Shown here: in pieces, positions 23,463 to 32,230 of the stretch | Layout: every line of letters starts with the position of its first letter | How positions within the stretch are numbered: position 1 is the stretch's first letter | NCBI GenBank assembly: GCA_945865405.1 | Contig: CAMBDS010000001.1 | Coordinates: forward strand, 186,001 to 250,000 | Source of the DNA: Caldithrix abyssi DSM 13497 | Lineage (GTDB): Bacteria > Electryoneota > AABM5-125-24 > Hatepunaeales > Hatepunaeaceae | Length of the DNA stretch: 64,000 nt | Direction of reading: 5' to 3' | The notes under the pieces: model-generated | Seen by the model: only the letters and a program-made list of their open reading frames with translations | Told to the model about the DNA's origin: nothing | Database searches by the model: none | Translations under genes and position numbers: made by a program

Positions 23463-26400
23463 TTGACTAAATTTTTCTCATCGTCAGCCAAAATCAAACC
23501 CGGCAAAATATCGTTGAGATGTTCTAAGATAACTATCGTCCCGTATCTTATCGCACTGGTTCTGACAATGCTTGCACCCGATGCGACACGTGCTGTGGCG
23601 GCTCCCACTGCCGCTGATCAGGATTTCGCAGTTGCCGTCGGGATGTACCGCGATGGGCTGTTCCAGTCGGCCGCCGTCAGGTTTGCTGAGTTTCAAATCA
23701 AGCACCCCGACGCAGTTCGCACTCCACAGGCTATCTACCTGCTTGGCGAATGCCAGTTCCAGCTTGGAAGGTTCGACGCGGCTGAGGATGAGTTCCAAAA
23801 ACTCCTCGCCCATTTTCCGTTCGATGAGCTCGCAGATGAAGCCGCATTGCGGATAGGTCAGACGCTGCTCGAGTCGGGGAATAGTGCTGAGGCTGCGCGC
23901 CAGTTAAAGGTCTTCACCGAGCAACGCAAAAGCTCTACCCTACTCCCTGAAGCGGTATATTGGCTTGGCGAATCCCAGTCGGCCGCTGGCGACACCGCTT
24001 CTGCCGAAGCGACCTTCAAATTACTCCTGACAACTCACCCCCGCCACCCGCAAGCCGCATGGGCAACCTACAAGGTTGGCTTTTTCCGTGAGATGAAGCG
24101 AGACATGGCTGCCGCACTGACCGCATACGAAACGACATGGCGCGACTATCCGAACGCGGCACCTGCTGCATCGGCGCGTTACCGAGCTGGAAATCTCCTT
24201 TATTCCAAAGGCTCTTTCGATAAGGCGAAGCTTGTCCTCGAGGCTGTAACAGCTCAATCGGCGGACAACTCGATCAATCGACGTTGCAAGTTCCTTCTCG
24301 GTGAAATTGCCCTTGCCGGTAACTCGCTGGTCGATGCAGAAGGCTATTACAAAGCCGCTCTGGCGGCAGATTCGACAACGGACCCGGCTCCGCAAGCCCT
24401 CTTCGCTCTCGGCTGGCTGAAGGCAAAACAGGAACGCTGGAACGACGCAGCGCTTAACTACGAGGCTGTCGTCAGGCTTTTCCCCAAGACCAATCTAGCC
24501 GGTGACGCTCTGATCGAAGCCGGTACCGCTCGCAGTCGAGCCGGAGCGCCTGAAAAAGCTCTCGACCTCTGGAAACAGGCCCTGGCAAAATACCCCGGGA
24601 CGGCAGTCGCCGGACGATCAGGGATTGAGATTGGCAGACTGCTGATTAAACAAGGCAAGGCGAAAGAGGCACTCGATCCTCTCGGTAAGGCATTGAAGTC
24701 CGACATAGAGGATGCACATATCGCGACAGCGTGGCGCCTTCTGGCGACTGCCCATCAGGATCTCGGCGACTCGAAGGCGGCGTTGGAAGCTTGCAAGAAA
24801 GGACTTGCCAGCCATCCATCGAAGGACGACGAAGAGGTGATGTTGTTTTTTGCCGGGTATTTGAGTCATCAACTGGGGCAATCGGCTGAGGCGATTACCT
24901 TCTTCGAGACTTTGCAAGAGCGATCGCTTGCGTCAGATCGCTCCGCCGAAATTTTCTATTGGCTCGGTGAGGCTCGATTCGCCGTCGGATTGTACCCCGG
25001 CGCTGAATCGGCGTACAGAAGGCTCATCGAAAAATATCCTTCCAGTGACCTGTTGCCAGAGGCTCGATACGGTCGTGCATGGGCGCTCTTTCGGGCTGGT
25101 GACTACCGTACTGCCGGATCTGCCTTTACCGAGTTCGCCAAGCTCCATCCGCAACACCGCTACGCTCTCGACGCCGATTTGCGAGCCGCTGACAGCCGGT
25201 TCAGCGCCAAAGAGTATTCTGCAGCCGAAGATTCTTACCGTAACTTTGCCCGCCGCGCCGAGGGCAACTCCGAGCAGATCCGCGCCATATACCAGATCGC
25301 CGTTTGCCAGCTTAAAGCCGATAAATTCAGTCCTGCCGCCGAGTCATTCCGTCTTTTCGCTGCGAAATACCCCTCCGACGAGCTTGCCGACGACGCCAGT
25401 TACATGACCGGCTGGAGCCTTTTCAAAGGCGGCAGATTCAACGAAGCAGCAGAAGCTTACGATGTATTCCTCACCAACAACCCGAAATCAGCCTATGCCT
25501 CGCAAGCAGCCTACGGCAAAGCGGACGCTTTCTACAACCTGAAGCAATACGAAGACGCCGCCGCGGCTTACCAGTCGTTGCTTGAACGTTACCCCGACTC
25601 GCCGCTCGCCGGTGATGCTATCAGCGGCTTGCAGTGGTGTGCCATGCAGATCGGTGACGTCGAGCGAGCACTCCGCGTCTCCGACCAGTTTGCCGCCTCA
25701 AATCCGAACAGCCCATTGGCAGACGATCTGGCACTGCGAGTCGGCGACATCCTCTACAATTCTGGTGACCGTGTGCGCGCCGCTATCGCCTACCAGAACC
25801 TTGTGGACAAGCATCCCAAAAGCGACCTCGTTGCCGCCGCTCTCTACTGGAAAGGCAGAGCCCACCTCGAAGAACGCGACACCATCGCTGCCCTGGAAGC
25901 TTGGGAGGAAGTCCTGAAGCGCGACCGAAAATCTTCATTCGCCCCGACCAGCCTCTACCAGATCGGACTCACCCGCCTCGCTTCCGGTGACACAAGCAGC
26001 GCAATGGCGCAATTTGTCGCTGTCGCGCGGGACTACCCGGCGAACGAAATTGCCGTCGAAGCATCGCTCAAGGAAGCAACCATCAGACGGGCTCGAGGCG
26101 ACACTGACGAGGCGCTGAAGTTACTTGGGAATATCGTCTCCAAAGGTTCCGGCGATACGAAGGTTCGTGCCTCAATCGAAATTGCCCGTAGCTTACTTGA
26201 CCAGGGCAGGTTCGACGAAGGCTACCACACAGCCCTCAAAGCCGCGACTGACCGAACCGACGCCATTGGCGCAGAGGCTCAGTTCGTCGTCGGTGAAGCT
26301 CTGGCGAGGATGGGTCAACCGGCGAAGGCCGTCGAAGCTTTCCTGCGGATCAAGTACCTCTACACCGGTCAGAGCGAGTGGGTTGCTCGCGGGCAGATCG

Positions 26401-26531
26401 AAGGCGCGTTACTCAAGTTAAAAGCTGGCGAAAAAGAGGAGGCACGCCGGATCCTGACGACTATTGCCCGCGACTATGGCAGCGACCTCTGGGGCAGGGA
26501 AGCGTCGCGCATACTCGCTGAAATCCGGTAG
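23463..26531 (+). CDS. Giant TPR-repeat envelope protein
   Basis: A protein of about 1,022 residues composed almost wholly of TPR-like units (about 25), with patterns such as 'YLLGECQFQLGRFDAAEDEFQKLL..FP' repeating every 35-40 residues. An N-terminal hydrophobic stretch (about 30-48, ending ATRAVAA) looks like a signal peptide with a long basic n-region. The TTG at 23463 has GGAG 9 nt upstream; an in-frame TTG at 23448 lacks such a site. The repeat type resembles YbgF/CpoB and BamD-like periplasmic scaffolds, so an envelope-assembly scaffold role is likely but unproven. The glycosyltransferase gene starts 2 bp after its stop. Confidence 0.8.
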   Translation: MTKFFSSSAKIKPGKISLRCSKITIVPYLIALVLTMLAPDATRAVAAPTAADQDFAVAVGMYRDGLFQSAAVRFAEFQIKHPDAVRTPQAIYLLGECQFQLGRFDAAEDEFQKLLAHFPFDELADEAALRIGQTLLESGNSAEAARQLKVFTEQRKSSTLLPEAVYWLGESQSAAGDTASAEATFKLLLTTHPRHPQAAWATYKVGFFREMKRDMAAALTAYETTWRDYPNAAPAASARYRAGNLLYSKGSFDKAKLVLEAVTAQSADNSINRRCKFLLGEIALAGNSLVDAEGYYKAALAADSTTDPAPQALFALGWLKAKQERWNDAALNYEAVVRLFPKTNLAGDALIEAGTARSRAGAPEKALDLWKQALAKYPGTAVAGRSGIEIGRLLIKQGKAKEALDPLGKALKSDIEDAHIATAWRLLATAHQDLGDSKAALEACKKGLASHPSKDDEEVMLFFAGYLSHQLGQSAEAITFFETLQERSLASDRSAEIFYWLGEARFAVGLYPGAESAYRRLIEKYPSSDLLPEARYGRAWALFRAGDYRTAGSAFTEFAKLHPQHRYALDADLRAADSRFSAKEYSAAEDSYRNFARRAEGNSEQIRAIYQIAVCQLKADKFSPAAESFRLFAAKYPSDELADDASYMTGWSLFKGGRFNEAAEAYDVFLTNNPKSAYASQAAYGKADAFYNLKQYEDAAAAYQSLLERYPDSPLAGDAISGLQWCAMQIGDVERALRVSDQFAASNPNSPLADDLALRVGDILYNSGDRVRAAIAYQNLVDKHPKSDLVAAALYWKGRAHLEERDTIAALEAWEEVLKRDRKSSFAPTSLYQIGLTRLASGDTSSAMAQFVAVARDYPANEIAVEASLKEATIRRARGDTDEALKLLGNIVSKGSGDTKVRASIEIARSLLDQGRFDEGYHTALKAATDRTDAIGAEAQFVVGEALARMGQPAKAVEAFLRIKYLYTGQSEWVARGQIEGALLKLKAGEKEEARRILTTIARDYGSDLWGREASRILAEIR

Positions 26532-26533
26532 TA

Positions 26534-27688
26534 TTGGTGGATTTGACCTTACGACTGCTATTCTGGTGTTCCGCTGCGCTGATATTCCATAACTTCTTCG
26601 GTTTTCGGCTCACGTTGCTTTTTCTCGCTCTTTTTAAAAAAGAGAGCGAGCCTACGACAGGCGAATTTCTCCCCTCAGTAACCGTCCTCATTCCTGCCCA
26701 CAATGAAGAGAAAGAAATCGCCGCCAAGCTCGATAGTGTCCTCAGCCAGGGCTATCCAGCGGAAAAGCTGGAAATCCTTGTCGCCTCTGACGTCTCAACC
26801 GACCGCACCAACGAGATTGTCCGCGGCTATCAGACCCGCGGCGTCACCCTGATCGACTTCAGGGAGCGACACGGCAAACTCGGCGCGCTTGACGAGCTTA
26901 TCCCTCTCGCCAGAGGCGAAATCGTCGTCATAACCGATGCCAACGTCATACTGGGCGATGGTTCGCTGAAACGGCTCTGCAACGTCTATGCGGATCCTCG
27001 CGTCGGTGGGGCGAGCGGCTATCAGACAGTCGAGCTTCCCGAACAATCGACAAAACTACGCGAAGAAGTCTTGTACCGTTCTTTTGAAGCCGATTTGAAG
27101 CGGACATTGAGCCGCTTCGGATTGCTGGTCGGTGCCTTCGGTGGTTTTTATTCGCTTAGGCGTTCCTGCTTCCGCCCAATTGGCCCCAAAGCAATGGACG
27201 ACGATGTTATCCTGCCGCTTGAAGTATTGGCGCAAGGCTACAAAGTAGTTTTCGTTCCGGGTGCTATCGGCTACGAAGGCATCGGCGAAACGATGGGCGA
27301 GGAATACCGCCGCCGAATCCGAATGACTGCCTACAACTTCAATGCGCTTGGGCGCGCCCTGCGACTTGGTGCAAGGGCTGGATTATTGGCACTTTACATA
27401 GTGGTTTCTTACAAGGTTCTCCGCTGGTTAGCGCCATTCCTTTGGCTCATGCTTGCTGTCTCCAGTATAATGCTTGCGAGTCAGGGTAATGTCTATCGTT
27501 TAGTAGCAGGAACTTTTCTTGGCGGTTTAATTTTGGCGATGATCGGGTGGCTTGGTGCAAGCATTGGCAGACGCTGGAGCCCATTTGCCCAAACCTACTA
27601 TTTTGCGAAAATGAACTTCGCCACAGCTCCCGGGTTGATCCTCTGGCTCCGAGGAGTTAAGCGCTACTGGGGACACAGAGCCGGGTAG
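26534..27688 (+). CDS. Membrane glycosyltransferase, family 2
   Basis: A 384-residue processive-type glycosyltransferase. It has an N-terminal membrane helix (about 4-22), a GT-A domain with VTVLIPAHNEEKEI, ASDVSTDRT and the metal-binding ITDANV, a later DDDVILP acidic motif, an RRRIRMT motif at the QxxRW-equivalent position, and three or four C-terminal membrane helices (about 280-365). Such enzymes make exopolysaccharide or glycolipid from nucleotide sugars at the inner membrane. The start may be TTG 26534 or GTG 26537. It is tightly coupled to the TPR gene upstream, suggesting a shared polysaccharide or envelope function. Confidence 0.87.
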   Translation: MVDLTLRLLFWCSAALIFHNFFGFRLTLLFLALFKKESEPTTGEFLPSVTVLIPAHNEEKEIAAKLDSVLSQGYPAEKLEILVASDVSTDRTNEIVRGYQTRGVTLIDFRERHGKLGALDELIPLARGEIVVITDANVILGDGSLKRLCNVYADPRVGGASGYQTVELPEQSTKLREEVLYRSFEADLKRTLSRFGLLVGAFGGFYSLRRSCFRPIGPKAMDDDVILPLEVLAQGYKVVFVPGAIGYEGIGETMGEEYRRRIRMTAYNFNALGRALRLGARAGLLALYIVVSYKVLRWLAPFLWLMLAVSSIMLASQGNVYRLVAGTFLGGLILAMIGWLGASIGRRWSPFAQTYYFAKMNFATAPGLILWLRGVKRYWGHRAG

Positions 27689-27699
27689 CACTCCTTCTT

Positions 27700-27762
27700 G
27701 GAGGGCGGACTTTCAGTCCGCTCCAAACTAAATCAATTGCTGTCAGACTTAAGTCTGACAGC
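27700..27762. repeat. Class B-like hairpins before glgP
   Basis: GGAGGGCGGACTTTCAGTCC type (about 27,702-27,724) and TGTCAGACTTAAGTCTGACA (about 27,740-27,759). They explain the spurious upstream extension of the glgP frame. Confidence 0.6.
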
Positions 27763-27781
27763 AGATAAATCGGACACACGA

Positions 27782-30328
27782 ATGAAAGTCAAGTCCTTCA
27801 ATGTCATCCCGAAGCTTCCTCCCGCTCTGATGCCTCTGCGTGAGATTGCCATGAACACTTGGTTTACCTGGAACTGGCCCGCCGCCCAGCTTTTCCTCCG
27901 CCTCGACCCGCAGGCGTGGGAGCACCACCGCCAAAACCTCGCCGCAATGCTCGGTAGTCTCTCGCAGGAATTCTTGAACGAAGCATCCCGGGACGATAGC
28001 ATCGTCGCCAACCTCAATCGAGTTTATGCGCAACTTCAGGAATACCTTACGGGTAAAACCTGGTTTAATGAGAATCACACTGAAGCCAACGATTTGAAGG
28101 TTGCTTACTTCTCGATGGAGTTCGGGCTTGGCGTCGGTTTGCCAATCTACTCCGGGGGCTTGGGAATCCTTGCAGGCGATCACCTGAAATCTTCAAGCGA
28201 CTTGGGGCTGCCATTGGTCGGCGTTGGATTGCTTTATCAACAGGGCTACTTCGAGCAGTACCTCAACTCAGATGGCTGGCAGGGCGAGCGCTACCCCGTC
28301 AACGACTGGTATAACATGCCTGTCACGCTTCTGAAAGACGATCAGCATCGCAACATCACCGTTACGGTCGATCTCGCCGGAGAACAGCTTCTAGCCCGCA
28401 TCTGGCGCGTTTCGGTTGGAAGGACATGCCTCTATCTTCTCGACTCTAATGTCCCCGAAAACCCGCCTCACTTGCGGGTATTGACGGCTCAACTCTACGG
28501 CGGTGACCGTGAGAATCGCCTCCGGCAGGAGATCCTGCTCGGTATCGGTGGGATAAGAGCTTTGGAAAAACTCGGCTACTCACCGACCGTCTATCACATG
28601 AACGAAGGCCACTCGGCGTTTCTGGCCCTCGAGCGGCTGCGGGTTATGATCCTGCGTCAAGGTTTCACTTTCGAGCAGGCTCGCGAACTGGTCTGGGCGT
28701 CGAATGTCTTCACCACTCACACACCCGTTCCCGCCGGGAACGAATCGTTCGACCTCGGTTTGGTGAAGAAATACTTCGAGCCAATGGCTGGCGATCTTGG
28801 GCTTAGCTATGACCAGTTTCAGCGACTTGGCCAGGAGGATCCGGGGCATAGCCCAAGTTTCTCGATGACCGTCCTCGCGCTGAAGCTCGCCGCCAACTGC
28901 AACGGCGTCTCCGAACTGCACGGGCAGGTCTCTCGCAAGATGTGGCGCACGATCTGGCCCGGTCTGCCCGACTTCGAGATCCCGATTGGGCACATCACCA
29001 ACGGCGTCCATATCCGAAGCTGGATCAGTCACGACATGGAGGAACTATTCGTCCGCTACATAGGCCCGCAATTCCTCGATGAAAACTGGTCGCGTCGCCA
29101 CTGGGATCGTATCGACGCGATCCCGGATGGTGAGCTTTGGCGCATCCATCAGATCCGCAAGGAACGCCTTATCTTCTTCACCCGCAAGAAAATGCGCGAC
29201 CAATTGAAAAGTCGGGGTGCCGGATCATCCGAACTGAAAGCCGCCGAAGAAGTCCTCTCCTCCAACGCTCTGACGATTGGCTTCGCCCGCAGATTTGCTG
29301 GCTACAAACGCGCCGATCTGATGCTGACCGACATCGAACGGCTGAAGGACATCCTTGACGGCTCGACCCGCCCTGTGCAGATCATTATGGCAGGAAAAGC
29401 TCATCCTGCCGACAACCCCGGCAAGGAGATGATCCGCAAGCTGATTCACTTCGCGTCTGATCCGTCCGTCCGGGATAAGTTCGTCTTCCTCGAAAACTAC
29501 GACATCAACGTCGCTCAATACATGGTGCAGGGCGTCGATATCTGGCTGAACAACCCGCGCAGGCCGCTCGAGGCTTCCGGCACATCAGGCATGAAAGCTG
29601 CGGCGAACGGTGCCTTGAATGTATCGACGCTTGACGGCTGGTGGGCGGAGGCTTATACCCCGGAGGTTGGCTGGGCGATTGGGTCGGGCGAGACGTACCT
29701 CAACACCGACGAGCAGGATCGCGTCGAGTCGCACGCTCTCTATCATCTGTTTGAGCACGAAGTTGTGCCGCTATACTATGACCGCGACCGCACGGAGATG
29801 CCACGCCGCTGGATCAAGATGATGAAGAACTCGATGAAGACGCTTGGCGCTCAGTTCAACACCGGTCGGATGGTGCAGGAGTACGCGGAAAAACTATACC
29901 TTCGTGCTCATAAGTACGGGCAAAACCTGACAGACAATAATCTTGAAAACGCGAAAAAGGTTGCCGCTTGGCGGATCAAAATGGGAAGTCAGTGGAACGC
30001 GGTGTCGCTTATTTCGGAAGAGCTCGACGCCGATCATGAGGTCCTTTCGGGCGAAGAGTTTCCGGTGCGGGTCAATGTCTATCTTGGTGAAATCGCAGCA
30101 GATGACGTTGCGGTGGAGGTGCTATACGGGGTGATGTGTGACGACCAGGCGATGTGCGAAGGCGTCCCGGTGCGGCTGATGTATCGCGGCACGACCGACG
30201 GGCGGGCGGTCTTCGAGGGCAGCCTTCCGACTCGCGCAACGGGCAGGCACGGGTACGCGGTGCGGGTCAGGCCCGAGAACCCCGACCTTGTCCATCCGTT
30301 GACACCGCTGGTGATGACTTGGGAGTGA
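27782..30328 (+). CDS. glgP: Alpha-glucan (glycogen) phosphorylase, GT35, short bacterial type
   Basis: An 848-residue phosphorylase that releases glucose-1-phosphate from alpha-1,4-glucans. The N-terminal segment MPLREIAMNTWFTWNWPA is the DUF3417 signature of the TIGR02094-type phosphorylases, followed by FSMEFGLG, NEGHSAF, FTTHTPVPAGNE, the active-site AGKAHPADNPGK and the PLP-lysine motif ASGTSGMKAAANG. A C-terminal beta-rich extension of about 120 residues follows. The ATG at 27782 is preferred; upstream codons are hairpin repeats. With OtsA/OtsB it suggests glycogen and trehalose as linked carbon stores. The last bases run straight into REP-type repeats. Confidence 0.93.
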   Translation: MKVKSFNVIPKLPPALMPLREIAMNTWFTWNWPAAQLFLRLDPQAWEHHRQNLAAMLGSLSQEFLNEASRDDSIVANLNRVYAQLQEYLTGKTWFNENHTEANDLKVAYFSMEFGLGVGLPIYSGGLGILAGDHLKSSSDLGLPLVGVGLLYQQGYFEQYLNSDGWQGERYPVNDWYNMPVTLLKDDQHRNITVTVDLAGEQLLARIWRVSVGRTCLYLLDSNVPENPPHLRVLTAQLYGGDRENRLRQEILLGIGGIRALEKLGYSPTVYHMNEGHSAFLALERLRVMILRQGFTFEQARELVWASNVFTTHTPVPAGNESFDLGLVKKYFEPMAGDLGLSYDQFQRLGQEDPGHSPSFSMTVLALKLAANCNGVSELHGQVSRKMWRTIWPGLPDFEIPIGHITNGVHIRSWISHDMEELFVRYIGPQFLDENWSRRHWDRIDAIPDGELWRIHQIRKERLIFFTRKKMRDQLKSRGAGSSELKAAEEVLSSNALTIGFARRFAGYKRADLMLTDIERLKDILDGSTRPVQIIMAGKAHPADNPGKEMIRKLIHFASDPSVRDKFVFLENYDINVAQYMVQGVDIWLNNPRRPLEASGTSGMKAAANGALNVSTLDGWWAEAYTPEVGWAIGSGETYLNTDEQDRVESHALYHLFEHEVVPLYYDRDRTEMPRRWIKMMKNSMKTLGAQFNTGRMVQEYAEKLYLRAHKYGQNLTDNNLENAKKVAAWRIKMGSQWNAVSLISEELDADHEVLSGEEFPVRVNVYLGEIAADDVAVEVLYGVMCDDQAMCEGVPVRLMYRGTTDGRAVFEGSLPTRATGRHGYAVRVRPENPDLVHPLTPLVMTWE

Positions 30329-30381
30329 GGGCAACGAACAACGAGCTCGCAGAAATTCAAATCAATGCCGACAAGTTGACT

Positions 30382-30491
30382 GTACGTAACGCCACCATCC
30401 TGGTGGCAAAGGGGAAGACTGCCGTCAGGATTCGAAACGCCACCATCTTGGTGGCACCGGAGGAGAATGCCGTCACGATGACGGCGGTACG
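30382..30491. repeat. REP array 1, directly upstream of and including the transposase start (class H)
   Basis: Two 48-bp units begin at 30,385 and 30,433, each with a GCCACC-(5 nt)-GGTGGC hairpin and a GCCGTCA half. The array ends in a second hairpin, GCCGTCA-cga-TGACGGC, then GGTACG. The transposase ATG (30478) lies inside the last unit. Confidence 0.85.
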
Positions 30492-31209
30492 AACACGGGG
30501 TTATTTGCCGCATATTGAACTCCCTGGCGCGATATACTTCGTCACGTTTCGGCTCGCAGATTCTCTTCCAAGGCACATCGTTGAGAAATTTGCCGAGGAA
30601 AGACAAGTTTTGATGAACTTGCTAGGAACAAAATCCCGTAACGCCACCATCTTGGTGGCAAAGGGGAAGACTGCCGTCACGATTCGTAACGCCACCATCT
30701 TGGTGGCAAAGGAGAAGAGTGCCGTCACGATTCGTAACGCCACCTTCCAGGTGGCACCGGAGGAGAATGCCGTCACGATGACGGCGGTACGTGCCAAGCT
30801 CTTCCAACAGTTTGCCGAAGACTTCGATAAGCATCTTGATGAAGGTTGCGGTGAATCCGTTCTAATGTCTCCCGTCGCAGCGGGGATTGTTGAGTCTGCA
30901 TTAAAATTCTTTGACGGGGATCGTTACCGCCTTCATGCATGGTGTGTGATGCCAAATCATGTTCATATTCTGTTCGAGTTGATCGCCGGGAATAAGTTGA
31001 GTTCAGTCGTATCGAGTTGGAAATCCTTCACAGCCAATGAAATCAACAAAGCGGTTGGTCGCGAAGGTCGTCTTTGGCAGCGTGAGTATTACGATCATGT
31101 GATAAGAGATGATGAAGAGTATCGACGGATAGTCGAATACATCGAGTACAACCCTGAAAAGGCCGGGCTCATAAACTGGCGATGGCGCAGTGTTGTCTCG
31201 CTTCCGTAA
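30478..31209 (+). CDS. REP-associated tyrosine transposase (RAYT, Y1_Tnp) carrying an in-frame REP array
   Basis: A 243-residue HUH-type single-strand transposase. The N terminus RGYLPHIELPGAIYFVTFRL is typical of RAYTs; the HUH pair is His161/His163 in MPNHVHIL, the LWQREYYDHVIRD motif follows, and the tyrosine region is Y221-IE-Y224-NPEKAG. Residues 54-105 are encoded by three REP units in frame, dividing the protein between NLLGTKS and AKLFQQF. Without them the length is about 191 residues, within the usual range. ATG 30478 lies in the upstream REP array, and the stop codon TAA is supplied by the first unit of the downstream array. RAYTs cleave and join REP hairpins in single-stranded form. 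Confidence 0.9.
   Translation: MTAVRTRGYLPHIELPGAIYFVTFRLADSLPRHIVEKFAEERQVLMNLLGTKSRNATILVAKGKTAVTIRNATILVAKEKSAVTIRNATFQVAPEENAVTMTAVRAKLFQQFAEDFDKHLDEGCGESVLMSPVAAGIVESALKFFDGDRYRLHAWCVMPNHVHILFELIAGNKLSSVVSSWKSFTANEINKAVGREGRLWQREYYDHVIRDDEEYRRIVEYIEYNPEKAGLINWRWRSVVSLP
30637..30791. repeat. REP array 2, inside the transposase coding sequence
   Basis: Three units of exactly 48 bp start at 30,637, 30,685 and 30,733, followed by the terminal hairpin half ending GGCGGTACG. Forty-eight is a multiple of three, so each unit adds 16 codons (reading RNATILVAKGKTAVTI) without disturbing the frame. Confidence 0.9.
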
Positions 31210-31292
31210 CGCCATCATCTTGATGGCAATGAGAAAAACGCCACCATCTTGGTGGCAATGAGAAAAATGCCGTAAGGATGACGGCGCTACGT
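31205..31292. repeat. REP array 3, immediately after the transposase
   Basis: Two shorter units (GCCATCATCTTGATGGC and GCCACCATCTTGGTGGC hairpins spaced 31-32 bp) and a terminal ATGCCGT..GGATGACGGCGCTACG half. The first unit supplies the transposase stop codon at 31207-31209. Confidence 0.8.
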
Positions 31293-31303
31293 ACCGCAAG
31301 TTT

Positions 31304-31354
31304 TCCATTCCTGCGCAAGCGGGAATCCCGTACGACGGACTTTAGTCTGTCACC
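31304..31354. repeat. Class D and class B hairpins
   Basis: A TTCCTGCGCAAGCGGGAA unit abuts ACGGACTTTAGTCTGT. The group lies just before the TTG start of the next gene. Confidence 0.55.
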
Positions 31355-31372
31355 TTAGAAAAAGAGCTTTTA

Positions 31373-32230
31373 TTGAAGATATTCACAATTATTTTGCTGG
31401 CTGGAATCAGCATCATTGCTGGTTTTCGTCCTGTTTTCGCCCAGACCGACACAATCTTTGCGACCTACACCTACATGATGGGCGACAACGACACCAAGTC
31501 CGACGCAAGGCAACTCTGCTTCCTGTATGCCAAGCGGCAGTGCCTTGAGAAGGCCGGGACGTTCGTCCAGAGCGAGCTGAAAGTCCGCAAGACAGAGGGG
31601 ATAGGCTCGGCGGGTGCAAGCTACAGCGAACTGACCCAGCAGGACATTTCGACCTTTACGGGAGCGTTCGTAAAGGTGGATATCGTGTCGGAGCAATTTG
31701 CTTACTCCGGCGAGTCAATGGCCTTGACCATCAAGGTCAAAGCCATTGTGAATGTCGATTCGATACAGGATCAAATCCTTGCGCTTCGTGGTGACAGAGA
31801 CACTCAACTGAAGGTTAAGGAACAACAACAGCAGATTACCCAGATGGAAGCGAGTATCCGCGACTTGCAAAAGAAGCTCTCAGGGCATTCAACCGACCTC
31901 ATTCAGGAATCGAGAGTAGAGAGGCAGGAGGCATTTGGGAAAATCAGTGAGTTGGAAGCGATCAAGCATGATATCGCCCGGAAGACGAAACTGGCGGTGG
32001 AAAATATTGAGTTGGGGATGACGGAGCAGGAAGTGATATCTATAATTGGACAGCCAAGATCGAGGGATGATAACAGTTATGAACATGTAACTGCGCTCAA
32101 TTATGGAAGAGTCTGGATAATATTTGAGAGTGGGGTTGTTTCGTGTCTTGCCAAATCTGAGTGCTTTAAGCGTTACGGTAATGGCCCTCACGGACGATCA
32201 TATTACAATCAATCTGAACTTGTTAAATGA
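31373..32230 (+). CDS. Secreted protein with coiled coil and C-terminal BamE/SmpA-like domain
   Basis: A 285-residue protein with a signal peptide (1-23, ending VFA-Q). The N-terminal domain (about 25-130) resembles that of the secreted TPR protein at 6298-7368. A coiled coil follows (about 135-170), and the C-terminal segment ENIELGMTEQEVISIIGQPRSRDD is the entry to a SmpA/BamE-type domain (G-M-T-x2-EV...GxP). Start TTG 31373 is accepted because it gives the signal peptide; the ribosome site is weak. Its stop overlaps the next start by 4 bp. Likely periplasmic; function unknown. Confidence 0.72.
   Translation: MKIFTIILLAGISIIAGFRPVFAQTDTIFATYTYMMGDNDTKSDARQLCFLYAKRQCLEKAGTFVQSELKVRKTEGIGSAGASYSELTQQDISTFTGAFVKVDIVSEQFAYSGESMALTIKVKAIVNVDSIQDQILALRGDRDTQLKVKEQQQQITQMEASIRDLQKKLSGHSTDLIQESRVERQEAFGKISELEAIKHDIARKTKLAVENIELGMTEQEVISIIGQPRSRDDNSYEHVTALNYGRVWIIFESGVVSCLAKSECFKRYGNGPHGRSYYNQSELVK

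Noticed and set aside
30385-30791. CRISPR array
   Set aside because: The 48-bp units abut without spacers, are palindromic and are linked to a RAYT; no cas genes are present.
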